Origin: Exiguobacterium flavidum | GTDB lineage: Bacteria > Bacillota > Bacilli > Exiguobacteriales > Exiguobacteriaceae | Length of the DNA: 64,000 nt | Direction of reading: 5' to 3' | Assembly: GCF_003344535.1 (NCBI RefSeq) | Contig: NZ_QPKS01000001.1 | Coordinates: 294,037 to 358,036 of the forward strand | Part shown: one piece after another, positions 8,864-17,050 of the stretch | Numbering within the stretch: position 1 is the stretch's first letter | Layout of the letters: every line of letters starts with the position of its first letter | Notes under the pieces: generated by a model | What the model was told of the DNA's origin: nothing | What the model saw: the letters and a program-made list of their open reading frames with translations, nothing else | Database searches by the model: none | Position numbers and translations under genes: made by a program

Positions 8864-9670
8864 TCAATGACGGCCGACTGGCTCGCCAGTCCGTCCTTCG
8901 TCACTGCCGAAGAACTTCTTGAATGAGTGGAGCGTCGTAGAGCGGTTCATCGCTGCGATCGACGTCGTAAGCGGGATGCCTTTCGGGCACACCTCGACAC
9001 AGTTCTGCGCGTTACCGCACTGCATGATCCCGCCATCCTCCATCAGCGCCTCAAGGCGGTCTTCCTTATGGAAGGCACCTGTCGGATGCGTGTTGAAAAG
9101 ACGGACTTGTGAAATCGCGGCAGGACCGATGAAGCTCTCACGGTCGTTGACGTTCGGGCAGGCTTCGAGGCAGACGCCGCACGTCATGCATTTCGACAGC
9201 TCATACGCCCACTGGCGCTTGTTCTCAGGCATACGCGGTCCAGGACCGAGATCATACGTACCGTCGATCGGCACCCATGCCTTGACCTTCTTGAGCGCGT
9301 CGAACATGCGCTGACGGTCGACTTGGAGATCGCGGACGACCGGGAACGTCTTCATCGGTTGCAGACGGATCGGCTGTTCGAGCTGATCGACGAGTGCCGT
9401 ACACGACTGGCGCGGCTTGCCGTTGATGATCATCGAACAGGCACCGCACACTTCCTCGAGACAGTTCATGTCCCACGTGATCGGTGTCGTCTTCTCGCCG
9501 GCAGCGTTGACCGGGTTACGGCGAATCTCCATCAATGCCGAGATGACGTTCATGTTCGGGCGGTACGGGACTTCGAAGGCTTCATCATATGATTTACCGT
9601 CCGGACCGTCCTGACGCGTGATCAGGAACTGGACCGGCTTCTGGTTCGTCTTCTCAAGTGGTGTCGCCAT
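8864..9670 (-). CDS. sdhB: Succinate dehydrogenase iron-sulfur subunit
   Basis: Passes electrons from the flavoprotein SdhA to the membrane anchor of complex II. The 268-residue product has the cysteine patterns for all three clusters: CLEEVCGACSMIINGKPRQSC for the 2Fe-2S (in parts, about residues 70-90), CMTCGVCLEACP for the 4Fe-4S, and CGNAQNCVEVCPKG for the 3Fe-4S. The start overlaps the sdhA stop as TAATG, so translation is coupled. Third gene of sdhCAB, the Bacillus order. Confidence 0.97.
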   Translation of the reverse strand: MATPLEKTNQKPVQFLITRQDGPDGKSYDEAFEVPYRPNMNVISALMEIRRNPVNAAGEKTTPITWDMNCLEEVCGACSMIINGKPRQSCTALVDQLEQPIRLQPMKTFPVVRDLQVDRQRMFDALKKVKAWVPIDGTYDLGPGPRMPENKRQWAYELSKCMTCGVCLEACPNVNDRESFIGPAAISQVRLFNTHPTGAFHKEDRLEALMEDGGIMQCGNAQNCVEVCPKGIPLTTSIAAMNRSTTLHSFKKFFGSDEGRTGEPVGRH

Positions 9671-11433
9671 TATGATTTCACCTCTTTCTTCGACTTCTTG
9701 CTGTAATCGCGCTTACGCGGCGGGATGAGCGAGACGTCGACTTCTTCGTAGCTGATTTCCGCATGTCCATTGACGTAGCGGGCGATCGTCGTCTTCAGGA
9801 AACGCTCGTCGTCGCGTTCCGGGAAGTCCGGCTTATAGTGGGCACCGCGGCTTTCGTCACGCTTGAGCGCACCGAGCGTGATCGCTTCCGCGAGGTCGAG
9901 CATATGGTCAAGCTGGCGGATGAACGATGCACCCTGGTTGCTCCAGCGCGCCGTATCCGTCGTCGAGATGCGGTTGTAACGGTCACGCAGCTCCGCGATC
10001 TTCTTGAGGGTCGCTTCGAGCTTGTCATTGTACCGGACGACCGTGACGTTGTCCGTCATGATCTCACCGAGTTCGCGGTGGATCTGGTAGGCGTTCTCCG
10101 TTCCGTCCATCGCGAGGATGTCATTGAAACGCTCGATCTCAGCGATCTTATGCTGTTCGAAGACGTCTTCCGGCATGTCGCTGACCAGCTTGTCGAGTCC
10201 GTTGATGTAGCTGATGGCTGAAGGTCCGGCCACCATACCGCCGTAGACGGCAGACAGAAGCGAGTTCGCGCCGAGGCGGTTCGCCCCGTGCATCGAGTAG
10301 TCGCATTCGCCTGAAGCGAACAGCCCCGGAATGTTCGTCATCTGATCGTAGTCGACCCATAGTCCGCCCATCGAATAGTGGACAGCCGGGAAGATCTTCA
10401 TCGGCACTTTGCGCGGATCGTCACCGACGAACTTCTCATAGATCTCGAGGATCCCGCCGAGCTTGACGTCGAGTTCCTTCGCGTCCTTGTGTGACAGGTC
10501 GAGGTAGACCATGTTCTCGCCGTTGACGCCGAGCTTCTGGTTGACACAGACGTCGAAAATCTCACGTGTCGCGATGTCACGCGGCACGAGGTTTCCGTAT
10601 GCCGGATACTTCTCTTCGAGGAAGTACCAAGGCTTTCCGTCCTTATACGTCCAGACGCGTCCGCCTTCACCGCGGGCAGACTCGCTCATGAGACGAAGCT
10701 TGTCGTCGCCTGGGATCGCCGTCGGGTGGATCTGGATGAACTCACCGTTCGCATAGACAGCACCTTGACGGTAGACGGCCGCAGCCGCTTGCCCCGTGTT
10801 GATGACGGAGTTCGTCGACTTGCCGAAGATGACGCCAGGACCGCCCGTCGCGAGGATGACCGCGTCAGCTGGGAACGACTCGATCTCCATCGAACGGAGG
10901 TCTTGGCAGACCGCACCGCGGCAGACACCCTCCTCGTCGATGATCGCCCGAAGGAATTCCCATCCTTCGAACTTCTCTACCAAACCTTGCGCCTCGAACT
11001 TCCGGACCTGCTCGTCGAGTGCGTAGAGCAGCTGCTGTCCTGTCGTCGCGCCGGCGTATGCCGTCCGGTGGTGAAGTGTACCCCCGAAACGACGGAAGTC
11101 AAGCAGTCCTTCCGGCGTCCGGTTGAACATGACGCCCATCCGGTCGAACATGTGAATGATCTTCGGTGCCGCTTCCGCCATCTTTTCTACAGGCGGCTGG
11201 TTCGCAAGGAAGTCTCCCCCGTAGACCGTGTCATCGAAATGCTGGTAAGGCGAATCGCCCTCCCCTTTCGTGTTGACCGCTCCGTTGATCCCGCCTTGCG
11301 CACAGACCGAGTGCGAGCGTTTGACCGGCACGAGCGAGAACAACTTGACCGGGACACCTTGTTCTGCTGCTTTTATGGTAGCCATCAAGCCGGCGAGTCC
11401 GCCGCCGATGATGACGATATTCTTATTTGCCAT
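9670..11433 (-). CDS. sdhA: Succinate dehydrogenase flavoprotein subunit
   Basis: Oxidises succinate to fumarate using covalently bound FAD, in the TCA cycle and respiratory chain. The 587-residue product starts with the Rossmann motif GGGLAGLMA, has the flavin-linking histidine context HSVCAQGGINGA, the RFGGTLHHRTAYAG block, and the active-site region HPTAIPG. The C-terminal helical domain with RDESRGAHYKPDFPERDDE is typical. It lies between sdhC (19 bp upstream) and sdhB (overlap). Confidence 0.97.
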   Translation of the reverse strand: MANKNIVIIGGGLAGLMATIKAAEQGVPVKLFSLVPVKRSHSVCAQGGINGAVNTKGEGDSPYQHFDDTVYGGDFLANQPPVEKMAEAAPKIIHMFDRMGVMFNRTPEGLLDFRRFGGTLHHRTAYAGATTGQQLLYALDEQVRKFEAQGLVEKFEGWEFLRAIIDEEGVCRGAVCQDLRSMEIESFPADAVILATGGPGVIFGKSTNSVINTGQAAAAVYRQGAVYANGEFIQIHPTAIPGDDKLRLMSESARGEGGRVWTYKDGKPWYFLEEKYPAYGNLVPRDIATREIFDVCVNQKLGVNGENMVYLDLSHKDAKELDVKLGGILEIYEKFVGDDPRKVPMKIFPAVHYSMGGLWVDYDQMTNIPGLFASGECDYSMHGANRLGANSLLSAVYGGMVAGPSAISYINGLDKLVSDMPEDVFEQHKIAEIERFNDILAMDGTENAYQIHRELGEIMTDNVTVVRYNDKLEATLKKIAELRDRYNRISTTDTARWSNQGASFIRQLDHMLDLAEAITLGALKRDESRGAHYKPDFPERDDERFLKTTIARYVNGHAEISYEEVDVSLIPPRKRDYSKKSKKEVKS

Positions 11434-11452
11434 GGATTTCTTTCCCCTTTCC

Positions 11453-12070
11453 TTACATCACGCCTGCAAACGTCAAAATCGAGCGAACGCCTACATACGA
11501 GAGTCCGATGAATACGAGGGCCGCAACATACGACATCGCCCGCTGTGAAGCAGGTGACTGTGTGATGCCCCACGTGATCGCGAATGTCCAGAGACCGTTC
11601 GCGAGATGGAATGTCGTCGCAAGGATTCCGACGATGTAGAACGCGAGCATGAAGCCGTTGTCGACGATGTTCTGCATCATCGCAGCATCGACCGGCGTGC
11701 CCATAGCCGCAGCGATTCGCGTCTCCCATACATGCCAGCTGATGAAGATGACAAGGAAAACGCCCGTGAAACGTTGCAGGACATACATCCAGTTCCGGAA
11801 GTATGTATAACGTCCCGTGTTGACGGATCCCGTGAACGCGATGTAGACCCCGTAGACGCCGTGTAGGATGATTGGAATGAAAATCACGAAGACCTCAAGG
11901 AATAGACGGTACGGAACGCTCCCCACGATTTCCGCAGCCTTGTTGAAATCCTCCTCACCCCGGACGATGAAATAGTTCGTCGTCAAGTGAGAAAGTAAGA
12001 ATAACCCGATTGGAATGACGCCGAGTAGTGAGTGCACTTTGCGACTCACGAAATCACGATGATTCGCCAT
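11453..12070 (-). CDS. sdhC: Succinate dehydrogenase cytochrome b558 subunit
   Basis: Membrane anchor of complex II with two haem b and the menaquinone site. The 205-residue product has five hydrophobic helices and matches Bacillus SdhC in HSLLGVIPIGLF, the FRNWMYVLQRFTGV block and SWHVWETRIAAAMG, which carry haem-ligand histidines. The ATG at 12070 (MANHRDFVSRK) follows AAGGGGGGATTTGG; the open frame up to 12202 has no such site in a suitable place. First gene of the sdhCAB operon, transcribed divergently from yslB as in B. subtilis. Confidence 0.95.
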   Translation of the reverse strand: MANHRDFVSRKVHSLLGVIPIGLFLLSHLTTNYFIVRGEEDFNKAAEIVGSVPYRLFLEVFVIFIPIILHGVYGVYIAFTGSVNTGRYTYFRNWMYVLQRFTGVFLVIFISWHVWETRIAAAMGTPVDAAMMQNIVDNGFMLAFYIVGILATTFHLANGLWTFAITWGITQSPASQRAMSYVAALVFIGLSYVGVRSILTFAGVM

Positions 12071-12118
12071 CCAAATCCCCCCTTTTGTTTGCCAAGCAAC
12101 CGCTGGCGCATTTTGGTA

Positions 12119-12178
12119 GAAAAGCGCTTTCATAAGGAAATTCACCTTTTCATCACTTATTCTACTCCTGTAGTTTTT
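12119..12178 (-). promoter_or_regulatory. sdh promoter with candidate cre in the leader
   Basis: On the minus strand TTGTCT, 17 nt, TAGAAT forms a likely sigma-A promoter around 12150-12178. Downstream, 12119-12132 reads GAAAAGCGCTTTCA on the plus strand, which matches the CcpA cre consensus TGWAANCGNTNWCA at 12 of 14 positions. The cre would lie inside the transcribed leader and act as a roadblock. The assignment is by pattern only. Confidence 0.5.
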
Positions 12179-12253
12179 ATAAGACAACCCGAGCCGGCGC
12201 ATTTCACCGGAAATGTTTTCTTAAAAAACGATGACCGATAGGAATTAGCCCGC

Positions 12254-12259
12254 TATAAT
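12254..12259 (+). promoter_or_regulatory. -10 element for yslB
   Basis: TATAAT about 27 bp upstream of the yslB start codon. The -35 region is poor (GATGAC-like at an 18-nt distance). Confidence 0.45.
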
Positions 12260-12285
12260 AGTTTCAGAGACGGGAGTGAGTACAA

Positions 12286-12690
12286 TTGGAACAATCATCT
12301 AAGTCTGCCTTCAGCACGGAGCTGATCCGCGACTACGTCCTGTCCGACCTTCTCGGCAGTGACTACCGCCATGTCATTTACTGGGCAGGAAAGCGCCTCG
12401 CCCGTCAATTTCCGATTATGACGGAGGAGGAGCTCTCCTCGTTCTTCAGCGAAGCACAATTCGGTCACTTGACGCTGACGAAATCGAAGGGTAACAAACG
12501 CCTGTTCACCCTCATCCCGCCGGCATCGACACGGTCGGAGCGGCCGAATGGATATTTCCAGCTCGAGGCCGGTTTCCTCGCAGAGCAATATGCGAAATGG
12601 AACGGCTGCGTCGCCGAGGCCTATGCCGAACCCGACACGGAAGAAGTCGTCATCACCGTCCAGCTTGATCCAAAAGATCTTCTCGATTAA
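12286..12690 (+). CDS. yslB: YslB family protein (DUF2507)
   Basis: A 134-residue cytoplasmic protein of unknown role, conserved next to sdhC and divergent from it in Bacillales. The IYWAGKRLARQFP segment and the FGHLTL / GYFQLEAGFLAEQ segments resemble the YslB family. These proteins look like the 4-vinyl-reductase/V4R domain group, which binds small hydrophobic ligands; that is fold inference. The start is a TTG at 12286 after GGGAGTGAG. Monocistronic by position: sdhC diverges on one side and the TPP riboswitch follows about 50 bp downstream. Confidence 0.88.
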   Translation: MEQSSKSAFSTELIRDYVLSDLLGSDYRHVIYWAGKRLARQFPIMTEEELSSFFSEAQFGHLTLTKSKGNKRLFTLIPPASTRSERPNGYFQLEAGFLAEQYAKWNGCVAEAYAEPDTEEVVITVQLDPKDLLD

Positions 12691-12741
12691 GGGTTGCCAT
12701 GGGCAGTCGTTGTCGAGTACAGTTACATCGAATCGAATAAC

Positions 12742-12838
12742 GCGTCGCAGAGTGCTGGGATTGGCCGGCTGAGAGGATGTGCCTCAAACACATCGATCTG
12801 TATACTTGATCCGGGTAATACCGGCGGAAGGACGACGC
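12742..12838 (+). ncRNA. TPP riboswitch (THI element) of the thiamine-precursor operon
   Basis: The aptamer shows the THI-box core: GGCTGAGAGGATG on the pyrimidine-binding side and ACTTGATCCGGGTAATACC with GGAAGGA on the diphosphate side. P1 pairs GCGTCG (12742-12747) with CGACGC (12833-12838). The switch looks transcriptional: GAAGGACGACGCAA (12827-12840) can pair, with two bulged A residues, to TTGCGCGCCTTC (12875-12886), the 5' side of the terminator. TPP binding should hold P1 and let the terminator form, shutting the operon off. Confidence 0.95.
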
Positions 12839-12877
12839 AAGACCTCGGGACGCGTCGTACATGTCCCCTGGTGTTTG

Positions 12878-12907
12878 CGCGCCTTCGTCCATCGAAGGCG
12901 CGTTTTT
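12878..12907 (+). terminator. Riboswitch-controlled terminator
   Basis: CGCGCCTTCG / CGAAGGCGCG perfect 10-bp stem with a 5-nt loop and five T residues, ending 33 bp before the thiY start codon. It is the expression platform of the TPP riboswitch. Confidence 0.93.
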
Positions 12908-12940
12908 CGTTCGTCCAGAAAACTGAAGGAGGAACTGCAC

Positions 12941-13927
12941 ATGCGTAAGAAATGGTTGTCCCTGATGTTGCCGCCGCTCATCCTCGCCGGATGCGCGACA
13001 GGTGCCGAAGAAGAGAAGAAGGAGAAGGAATTGACCGTCGTACTCGACTGGACGCCGAACACGAACCATACAGGTCTCTATGTCGCGTCAAAGAAGGGCT
13101 ATTTCGCGAAAAAAGGACTCAAGGTGAGAATCATCCAACCCGGCGAGACCGGAGCGGAACAGCTCGTCGCGAGCGGGCGGGCGCAGTTCGGCGTCAGCGG
13201 ACAGGAAGCACTGACGAACGCGCGCGCAAGCGGCGTCAAGATCAAGGCCGTCGCGGCGATCATCCAGCACAACACGTCCGGTTTCGCTTCGCCTAAGAAC
13301 CGTGACATCCGCTCACCACAGGATTATGAAGGCAAGACGTACGGCGGATACGGCGGACCGATCGAGAAATCAATGATCGGCGCCCTCATGAAGAGCGACG
13401 GTGGTGACGTCGAGCAGGTCGACATCAAAAACATCGGATCAGCCGACTATTTCACGGCAGTCAAGAAAGGGATCGACTTCACGTGGATCTACTATGGCTG
13501 GACCGGCGTCGAGGCGGAGCTTCGCGGCGAGCCGTTGAACATACAATACGTCAAGGACTACGCGAAGGAGCTCGACTATTACACGCCTGTCCTCGTCTCT
13601 TCAGAATCCTACCTGAAGCAGGACCCGGAGACGGCGAAAGCGTTCCTCTCGGCGGTCTCGGAAGGGTACACCTATGCGATCGACCACCCGGAAGACGCGG
13701 CAAGAATCCTGTCGAAGGCGGAACCGACGCTCGATGCGAAGCTCGTCGAGAAGAGCCAGGAGTACTTGGCGAAGGAATATCAGGCGGACGCACCGCGCTG
13801 GGGTGAGATGAAGACATCAGTCTACAAGGCGTTTAGCGACTGGCTCGCCAAGGAGAAGCTCCTGAAAACACCGGTCGACCCGGAAAGTATGTATACGAAC
13901 GATTTCCTTCCGAAAGGAGCGAATTAA
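12941..13927 (+). CDS. thiY: ThiY-like pyrimidine-precursor binding lipoprotein (NMT1/THI5-like)
   Basis: Extracellular solute-binding component of an ABC importer for a thiamine pyrimidine precursor, probably an HMP or formylaminopyrimidine compound as in ThiXYZ systems. The 328-residue product has a lipobox (PPLILAGC, cysteine near residue 16), then the NMT1/THI5 start LTVVLDWTPNTNHTGLYVA, the pyrimidine-binding family hallmark. The segment SADYFTAVKKGIDFTWIYYGW is also typical. AAGGAGG precedes the ATG at 12941; the frame open from 12779 runs through the riboswitch and is not coding. First gene of a four-gene operon under TPP control. The exact ligand is inference. Confidence 0.9.
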   Translation: MRKKWLSLMLPPLILAGCATGAEEEKKEKELTVVLDWTPNTNHTGLYVASKKGYFAKKGLKVRIIQPGETGAEQLVASGRAQFGVSGQEALTNARASGVKIKAVAAIIQHNTSGFASPKNRDIRSPQDYEGKTYGGYGGPIEKSMIGALMKSDGGDVEQVDIKNIGSADYFTAVKKGIDFTWIYYGWTGVEAELRGEPLNIQYVKDYAKELDYYTPVLVSSESYLKQDPETAKAFLSAVSEGYTYAIDHPEDAARILSKAEPTLDAKLVEKSQEYLAKEYQADAPRWGEMKTSVYKAFSDWLAKEKLLKTPVDPESMYTNDFLPKGAN

Positions 13928-13928
13928 G

Positions 13929-14225
13929 ATGACGAACACACTGCTCAGCCTGCAGGTCATCCCGCAAAACCAACCGACGCGGGAGGCGACCTACGCACTC
14001 GTCGATGAGGCGATCCGACTGATCGACGCTTCCGGTTATCCGTACCGCGTCTCCGCTCTCGACACGACGATCGAAGGCGACCTCGAAGGACTGCTCCGTC
14101 TCGTCGCAGACGTGCAGCAGCGTCTGATTGAACTCGGCGCGCCGGGTATCCTGTCTCAAATCAAGCTGCTTCATGTCAAAGACGGGATCGCGATGACGGA
14201 TTTGACCGGGAAATATGATGCGTGA
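13929..14225 (+). CDS. MTH1187/YkoF-like thiamine-binding protein
   Basis: A 98-residue cytoplasmic protein of the DUF77/MTH1187 family with the ferredoxin-like fold related to YkoF, which binds thiamine or its HMP moiety. Visible features are LSLQVIPQNQP at the N-terminus and the YPYRVSALDTTIEGDLEGLL block. It begins 2 bp after the thiY stop with AAAGGAGCG in front and overlaps the permease start. Placing such a protein between the binding protein and the permease suggests it accepts or senses the imported pyrimidine, which is inference. Confidence 0.82.
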   Translation: MTNTLLSLQVIPQNQPTREATYALVDEAIRLIDASGYPYRVSALDTTIEGDLEGLLRLVADVQQRLIELGAPGILSQIKLLHVKDGIAMTDLTGKYDA

Positions 14226-14964
14226 CCGCTTGATTGCCGGACCTGCCATCCTCTTCCTGATCGAGGCTGCCGTCCGGGTGTTCAAGATCGAACCGTGGAT
14301 GTTCCCCACCCCTTCAGCAGTCGCGCTGCAATGGTGGACGGCGACGCCGCAACTGCTGCCTGATCTGCTCGCGACGGCGTCAGCGGCCATCGCAGGATTC
14401 CTGCTGTCCGCTCTATTCGGTGCAGCTGTCGCCACCGCGCTCTTCCTGTCTCCCCGGGCGGACCGTCTGTTGACACCGTTCCTGACGATGACACAAAACA
14501 TCCCGATGATCGCCCTTGCTCCGCTCTTTGCCGTCTGGTTCGGTTTCGGACTGTTGCCGAAGCTGCTCATCATCCTGCTGTTCGGCTTCTTCCCTGTCGC
14601 CATCTCGGCACTGAGCGGTCTGAAGAGCACTCCGGCCGAGACGAGCCGGACGTTCATCATCCTCGGGGCGACAAGGATGTTCAGGCTTCGCCATCTCGAC
14701 TGGCCACATGCGCTCCCCGCCTATTTCGCCGGTCTCCGGCTCGCTGCGACGTACGCCATCATGGGTGCGATCGTCGCGGAGTGGCTCGGATCGGAGCATG
14801 GTCTCGGTCAAGCGCTGACGATGGCAGCGAAATCGTTCCAAACCCCGCTCCTGTTCGCGATCATCCTCTGGATCGTCCTGCTCGCGAACATCGCGGTCGC
14901 GGCTTGCCGGATGCTCGAAAAAATGCTCATCAAAGGAGGACAAAGCGATGCTCCAGTGCATTGA
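14215..14964 (+). CDS. thiX: ABC transporter permease for thiamine precursor (ThiX-like)
   Basis: Membrane component of the importer, 249 residues with about six hydrophobic helices. It belongs to the SsuC/TauC-type binding-protein-dependent permeases; the EAA loop that contacts the ATPase is visible as ETSRTFIILGATRMFRLRHLDWPHALPAYFAGL in parts (about residues 142-172). The ATG pair at 14215/14218 lies inside the end of the upstream gene, so translation is coupled and there is little ribosome site of its own. It overlaps thiZ by 17 bp. Confidence 0.9.
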   Translation: MMRDRLIAGPAILFLIEAAVRVFKIEPWMFPTPSAVALQWWTATPQLLPDLLATASAAIAGFLLSALFGAAVATALFLSPRADRLLTPFLTMTQNIPMIALAPLFAVWFGFGLLPKLLIILLFGFFPVAISALSGLKSTPAETSRTFIILGATRMFRLRHLDWPHALPAYFAGLRLAATYAIMGAIVAEWLGSEHGLGQALTMAAKSFQTPLLFAIILWIVLLANIAVAACRMLEKMLIKGGQSDAPVH

Positions 14965-15628
14965 CCTCGGCTTCGATTATAATGGACGAACGCTCTATCG
15001 TGACCTTTCGCTCACCGTCTCGCCAGGCGAGACCGTCGCCATCCTCGGACGCTCCGGCTGCGGCAAGTCGACGCTCCTGCGGCAGGTCGCAGGATTGCTC
15101 GAAGGCGATGGCGACAGCAGTTGGGACGGTATCCGCATCTCTCCTGATCTTCGATTGACGAGTTATGTCCCGCAAGACGCGGGATTGCTTCCGCATTTGA
15201 CGGTCTTTGAGAATGTCGCACTCGCCGCGAAGCTCGGCGGACGCGGCGACATCACGGAGCACCTGGAACAGGTCGGTTTACGAGACGCGGCCTCGCGCTA
15301 CCCGTCCGCCTTATCCGGCGGCATGCGCGCCCGCGTCGCATTCGCCCGTGCGATGATGCTCGCGCGACCGATCCTGTTGCTCGACGAGCCGTTCGCCTCA
15401 CTCGATGCGAGGACACGCAGTGAGATGCAGAACTGGCTGCAGCAGTTGTTGCAGACTTCCGAAATGGCGACATTGCTCGTCACGCACAGCATCGACGAGG
15501 CGTTTCTGCTCGCAGAACATGTCTACTTCCTGGACGGAACGAACGCATCGTTCAAACGGTGTGCTGACCGGACAGCCGCCGAAAAATATTTCGGTCTTCT
15601 TGAAACCTTTCCGGACGAGCTGGCGTAG
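14948..15628 (+). CDS. thiZ: ABC transporter ATPase for thiamine precursor (ThiZ-like)
   Basis: Energises the importer. The 226-residue product has Walker A GRSGCGKST, a Q-loop (YVPQDAGLLPHLT), the signature LSGGMRARVAFARA, Walker B ILLLDEPFASLD and the switch histidine in VTHSIDEA. AAAGGAGGAC precedes the ATG. Last gene of the riboswitch operon; no terminator is visible in the 40 bp before the next gene, so read-through into the YvbH-like gene is possible. Confidence 0.92.
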   Translation: MLQCIDLGFDYNGRTLYRDLSLTVSPGETVAILGRSGCGKSTLLRQVAGLLEGDGDSSWDGIRISPDLRLTSYVPQDAGLLPHLTVFENVALAAKLGGRGDITEHLEQVGLRDAASRYPSALSGGMRARVAFARAMMLARPILLLDEPFASLDARTRSEMQNWLQQLLQTSEMATLLVTHSIDEAFLLAEHVYFLDGTNASFKRCADRTAAEKYFGLLETFPDELA

Positions 15629-15669
15629 AACACAGGGAATCATTTCAATTCGCTTGAGGAGGAATCTTG

Positions 15670-16284
15670 ATGTTCAAGAAACTAGCAGCAGATCTAACAG
15701 GCTTCAGTGATATCGGTCAGGTCATCCATCCGGACGACTTCGACAAGGCGGCGGCGGACGATTACGTCCTGCATGAAGACGGTGAAAAAATCTACTTCCT
15801 GATCAAGTCGAAATCGGACGAGTACTGCTTCACGAACCTCGCCCTCATCCATCTTGACGGTGCTAGCGCGGTCAGCTCGAAGCGCGTGCTCTATCGTTAT
15901 CCGTACGCGCACTATCCGGTCCGCCACGTCATGTTCGAGACGGCCGGAACAGTCGACCTCGACGTCGAGATCAAGTTCGAGATCGGCGGCAAGCATTACT
16001 CGATCGACGTCGACAAGAAGCAGCTCGAACACGTCAAAGACCTCTACAAAGCGCTCCTGTCGATCGCCGAGAAGCAATTCGAAGGACAGAAGATGCTCGA
16101 ATTCGCGAACAGTTCGCTCAACCACTCGGTGACGGTGCTCGGCGGTCTACGCCAAGGCGACATGAACGTGCCGCAGACGTTCAAGGACCTGTCGCAGGAA
16201 TCGTTCAACTGGCTGCAAGGCCACTACTATGAATGGAACCGGAAAGACTTCGGGGACGTCTACGAAAAGTACATCAACAACTGA
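15670..16284 (+). CDS. YvbH-like protein with bacterial PH domain (YozO type)
   Basis: A 204-residue cytoplasmic protein matching Bacillus YvbH along its length from memory: MFKKLAADLTGFSDIG at the start, the DYVLHEDGEKIYFLIKSKSDEYCFTN block in parts, VDLDVEIKFEIGG and the FGDVYEKYINN end. The N-terminal half is a YozO-type pleckstrin-homology-like domain, the C-terminal part a helical YvbH extension. Function unknown. GAGGAGG lies before the ATG at 15670; a TTG one codon earlier is less likely. A strong terminator follows directly. Confidence 0.9.
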   Translation: MFKKLAADLTGFSDIGQVIHPDDFDKAAADDYVLHEDGEKIYFLIKSKSDEYCFTNLALIHLDGASAVSSKRVLYRYPYAHYPVRHVMFETAGTVDLDVEIKFEIGGKHYSIDVDKKQLEHVKDLYKALLSIAEKQFEGQKMLEFANSSLNHSVTVLGGLRQGDMNVPQTFKDLSQESFNWLQGHYYEWNRKDFGDVYEKYINN

Positions 16285-16300
16285 TGATTAATTGACTTTA

Positions 16301-16329
16301 ACCGCCCTCTCGCACTGGGGCGGTTTTTT
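16301..16329 (+). terminator. Terminator after the YvbH-like gene
   Basis: ACCGCCC / GGGGCGGT stem followed by six T residues. It also closes the upstream thiamine-precursor operon if that reads through. Confidence 0.88.
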
Positions 16330-16380
16330 GATTCCAACGTCCTAACGATCACCTTCACCTCTACCTGGATTCGAAACATA

Positions 16381-16409
16381 TTGCCACTATCTGATTCATC
16401 ATGTATTCT
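16381..16409 (+). promoter_or_regulatory. Candidate promoter of the nucleotidyltransferase-like gene
   Basis: TTGCCA (16381-16386), 17 nt, TATTCT (16404-16409), about 40 bp before the start codon. Confidence 0.55.
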
Positions 16410-16447
16410 GGAGTAATTTGAAAATCTACTGATTTGGAGTGAACCTC

Positions 16448-17050
16448 ATGGAAGTGTTGAAGCGAGCGAGACATAAAAGAAGGGTTGCTGAAGGTATTTT
16501 AGACGAACTGGAGCTTTTGCAGAAATGGTCGGAAATCGGTGACCCTCATCTTGTAGGGGCAGTCGCCTATGATTTGATTGTCAGCCCGGACATAGATATC
16601 GAGACCTTTTGTTCCGACCCTCGCCCAGATCAAGCAATGGCGTTCTTAAGCGAGCTGTCTGGCCATCCGAATGTCATAGAAATCAAATATCGAAACTACT
16701 TGGACTCCCCATTCGATGGTCTTTATTTTAAGTTACTCTACACCAGTGACGACAACACGACCTGGAACATAGACATGTGGCTGTTCGCTTCAAGTCGAAA
16801 AGGTGCCCTCTCCCGGGATTTAGTAGCAGACATGACTCAATCCTTGACGAAGGAGACGCAAGCGCTAATTTTGTTGATCAAAGAAGATTTGATTGAGAGA
16901 AGGGTGACGTACCCCTCCATCTTCATCTATCAAGCTGTGATGGACGGTCACGTGCGAAGCGTGAGCGAGTTCCAGACCTGGATTCAACATCAGGACACGG
17001 CCGGACTGACGACGTGGCGACCTTCGAATCGAGCGTCGCTGACACAGTAA
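16448..17050 (+). CDS. Putative nucleotidyltransferase-fold protein
   Basis: A 200-residue protein of uncertain role. The VGAVAYDLIVSPDIDIE stretch (about residues 34-50) looks like the paired-acid motif of minimal nucleotidyltransferase folds, and WNIDMWLF (about 105) could be the third acidic strand. The glycine-serine helix of classical enzymes is replaced by GAVAYD, so activity is uncertain. The ATG at 16448 follows TTGGAGTG; a GTG three codons earlier lacks spacing. Codon use is somewhat more AT-rich than its neighbours, which hints at recent acquisition. It has its own promoter and no obvious partner. No stretch of the 200 bp downstream looks coding. Confidence 0.6.
   Translation: MEVLKRARHKRRVAEGILDELELLQKWSEIGDPHLVGAVAYDLIVSPDIDIETFCSDPRPDQAMAFLSELSGHPNVIEIKYRNYLDSPFDGLYFKLLYTSDDNTTWNIDMWLFASSRKGALSRDLVADMTQSLTKETQALILLIKEDLIERRVTYPSIFIYQAVMDGHVRSVSEFQTWIQHQDTAGLTTWRPSNRASLTQ

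Noticed and set aside
12779..12940. N-terminal extension of the ThiY-like protein
   Set aside because: It would translate through the TPP riboswitch and terminator. The lipoprotein signal begins at 12941.
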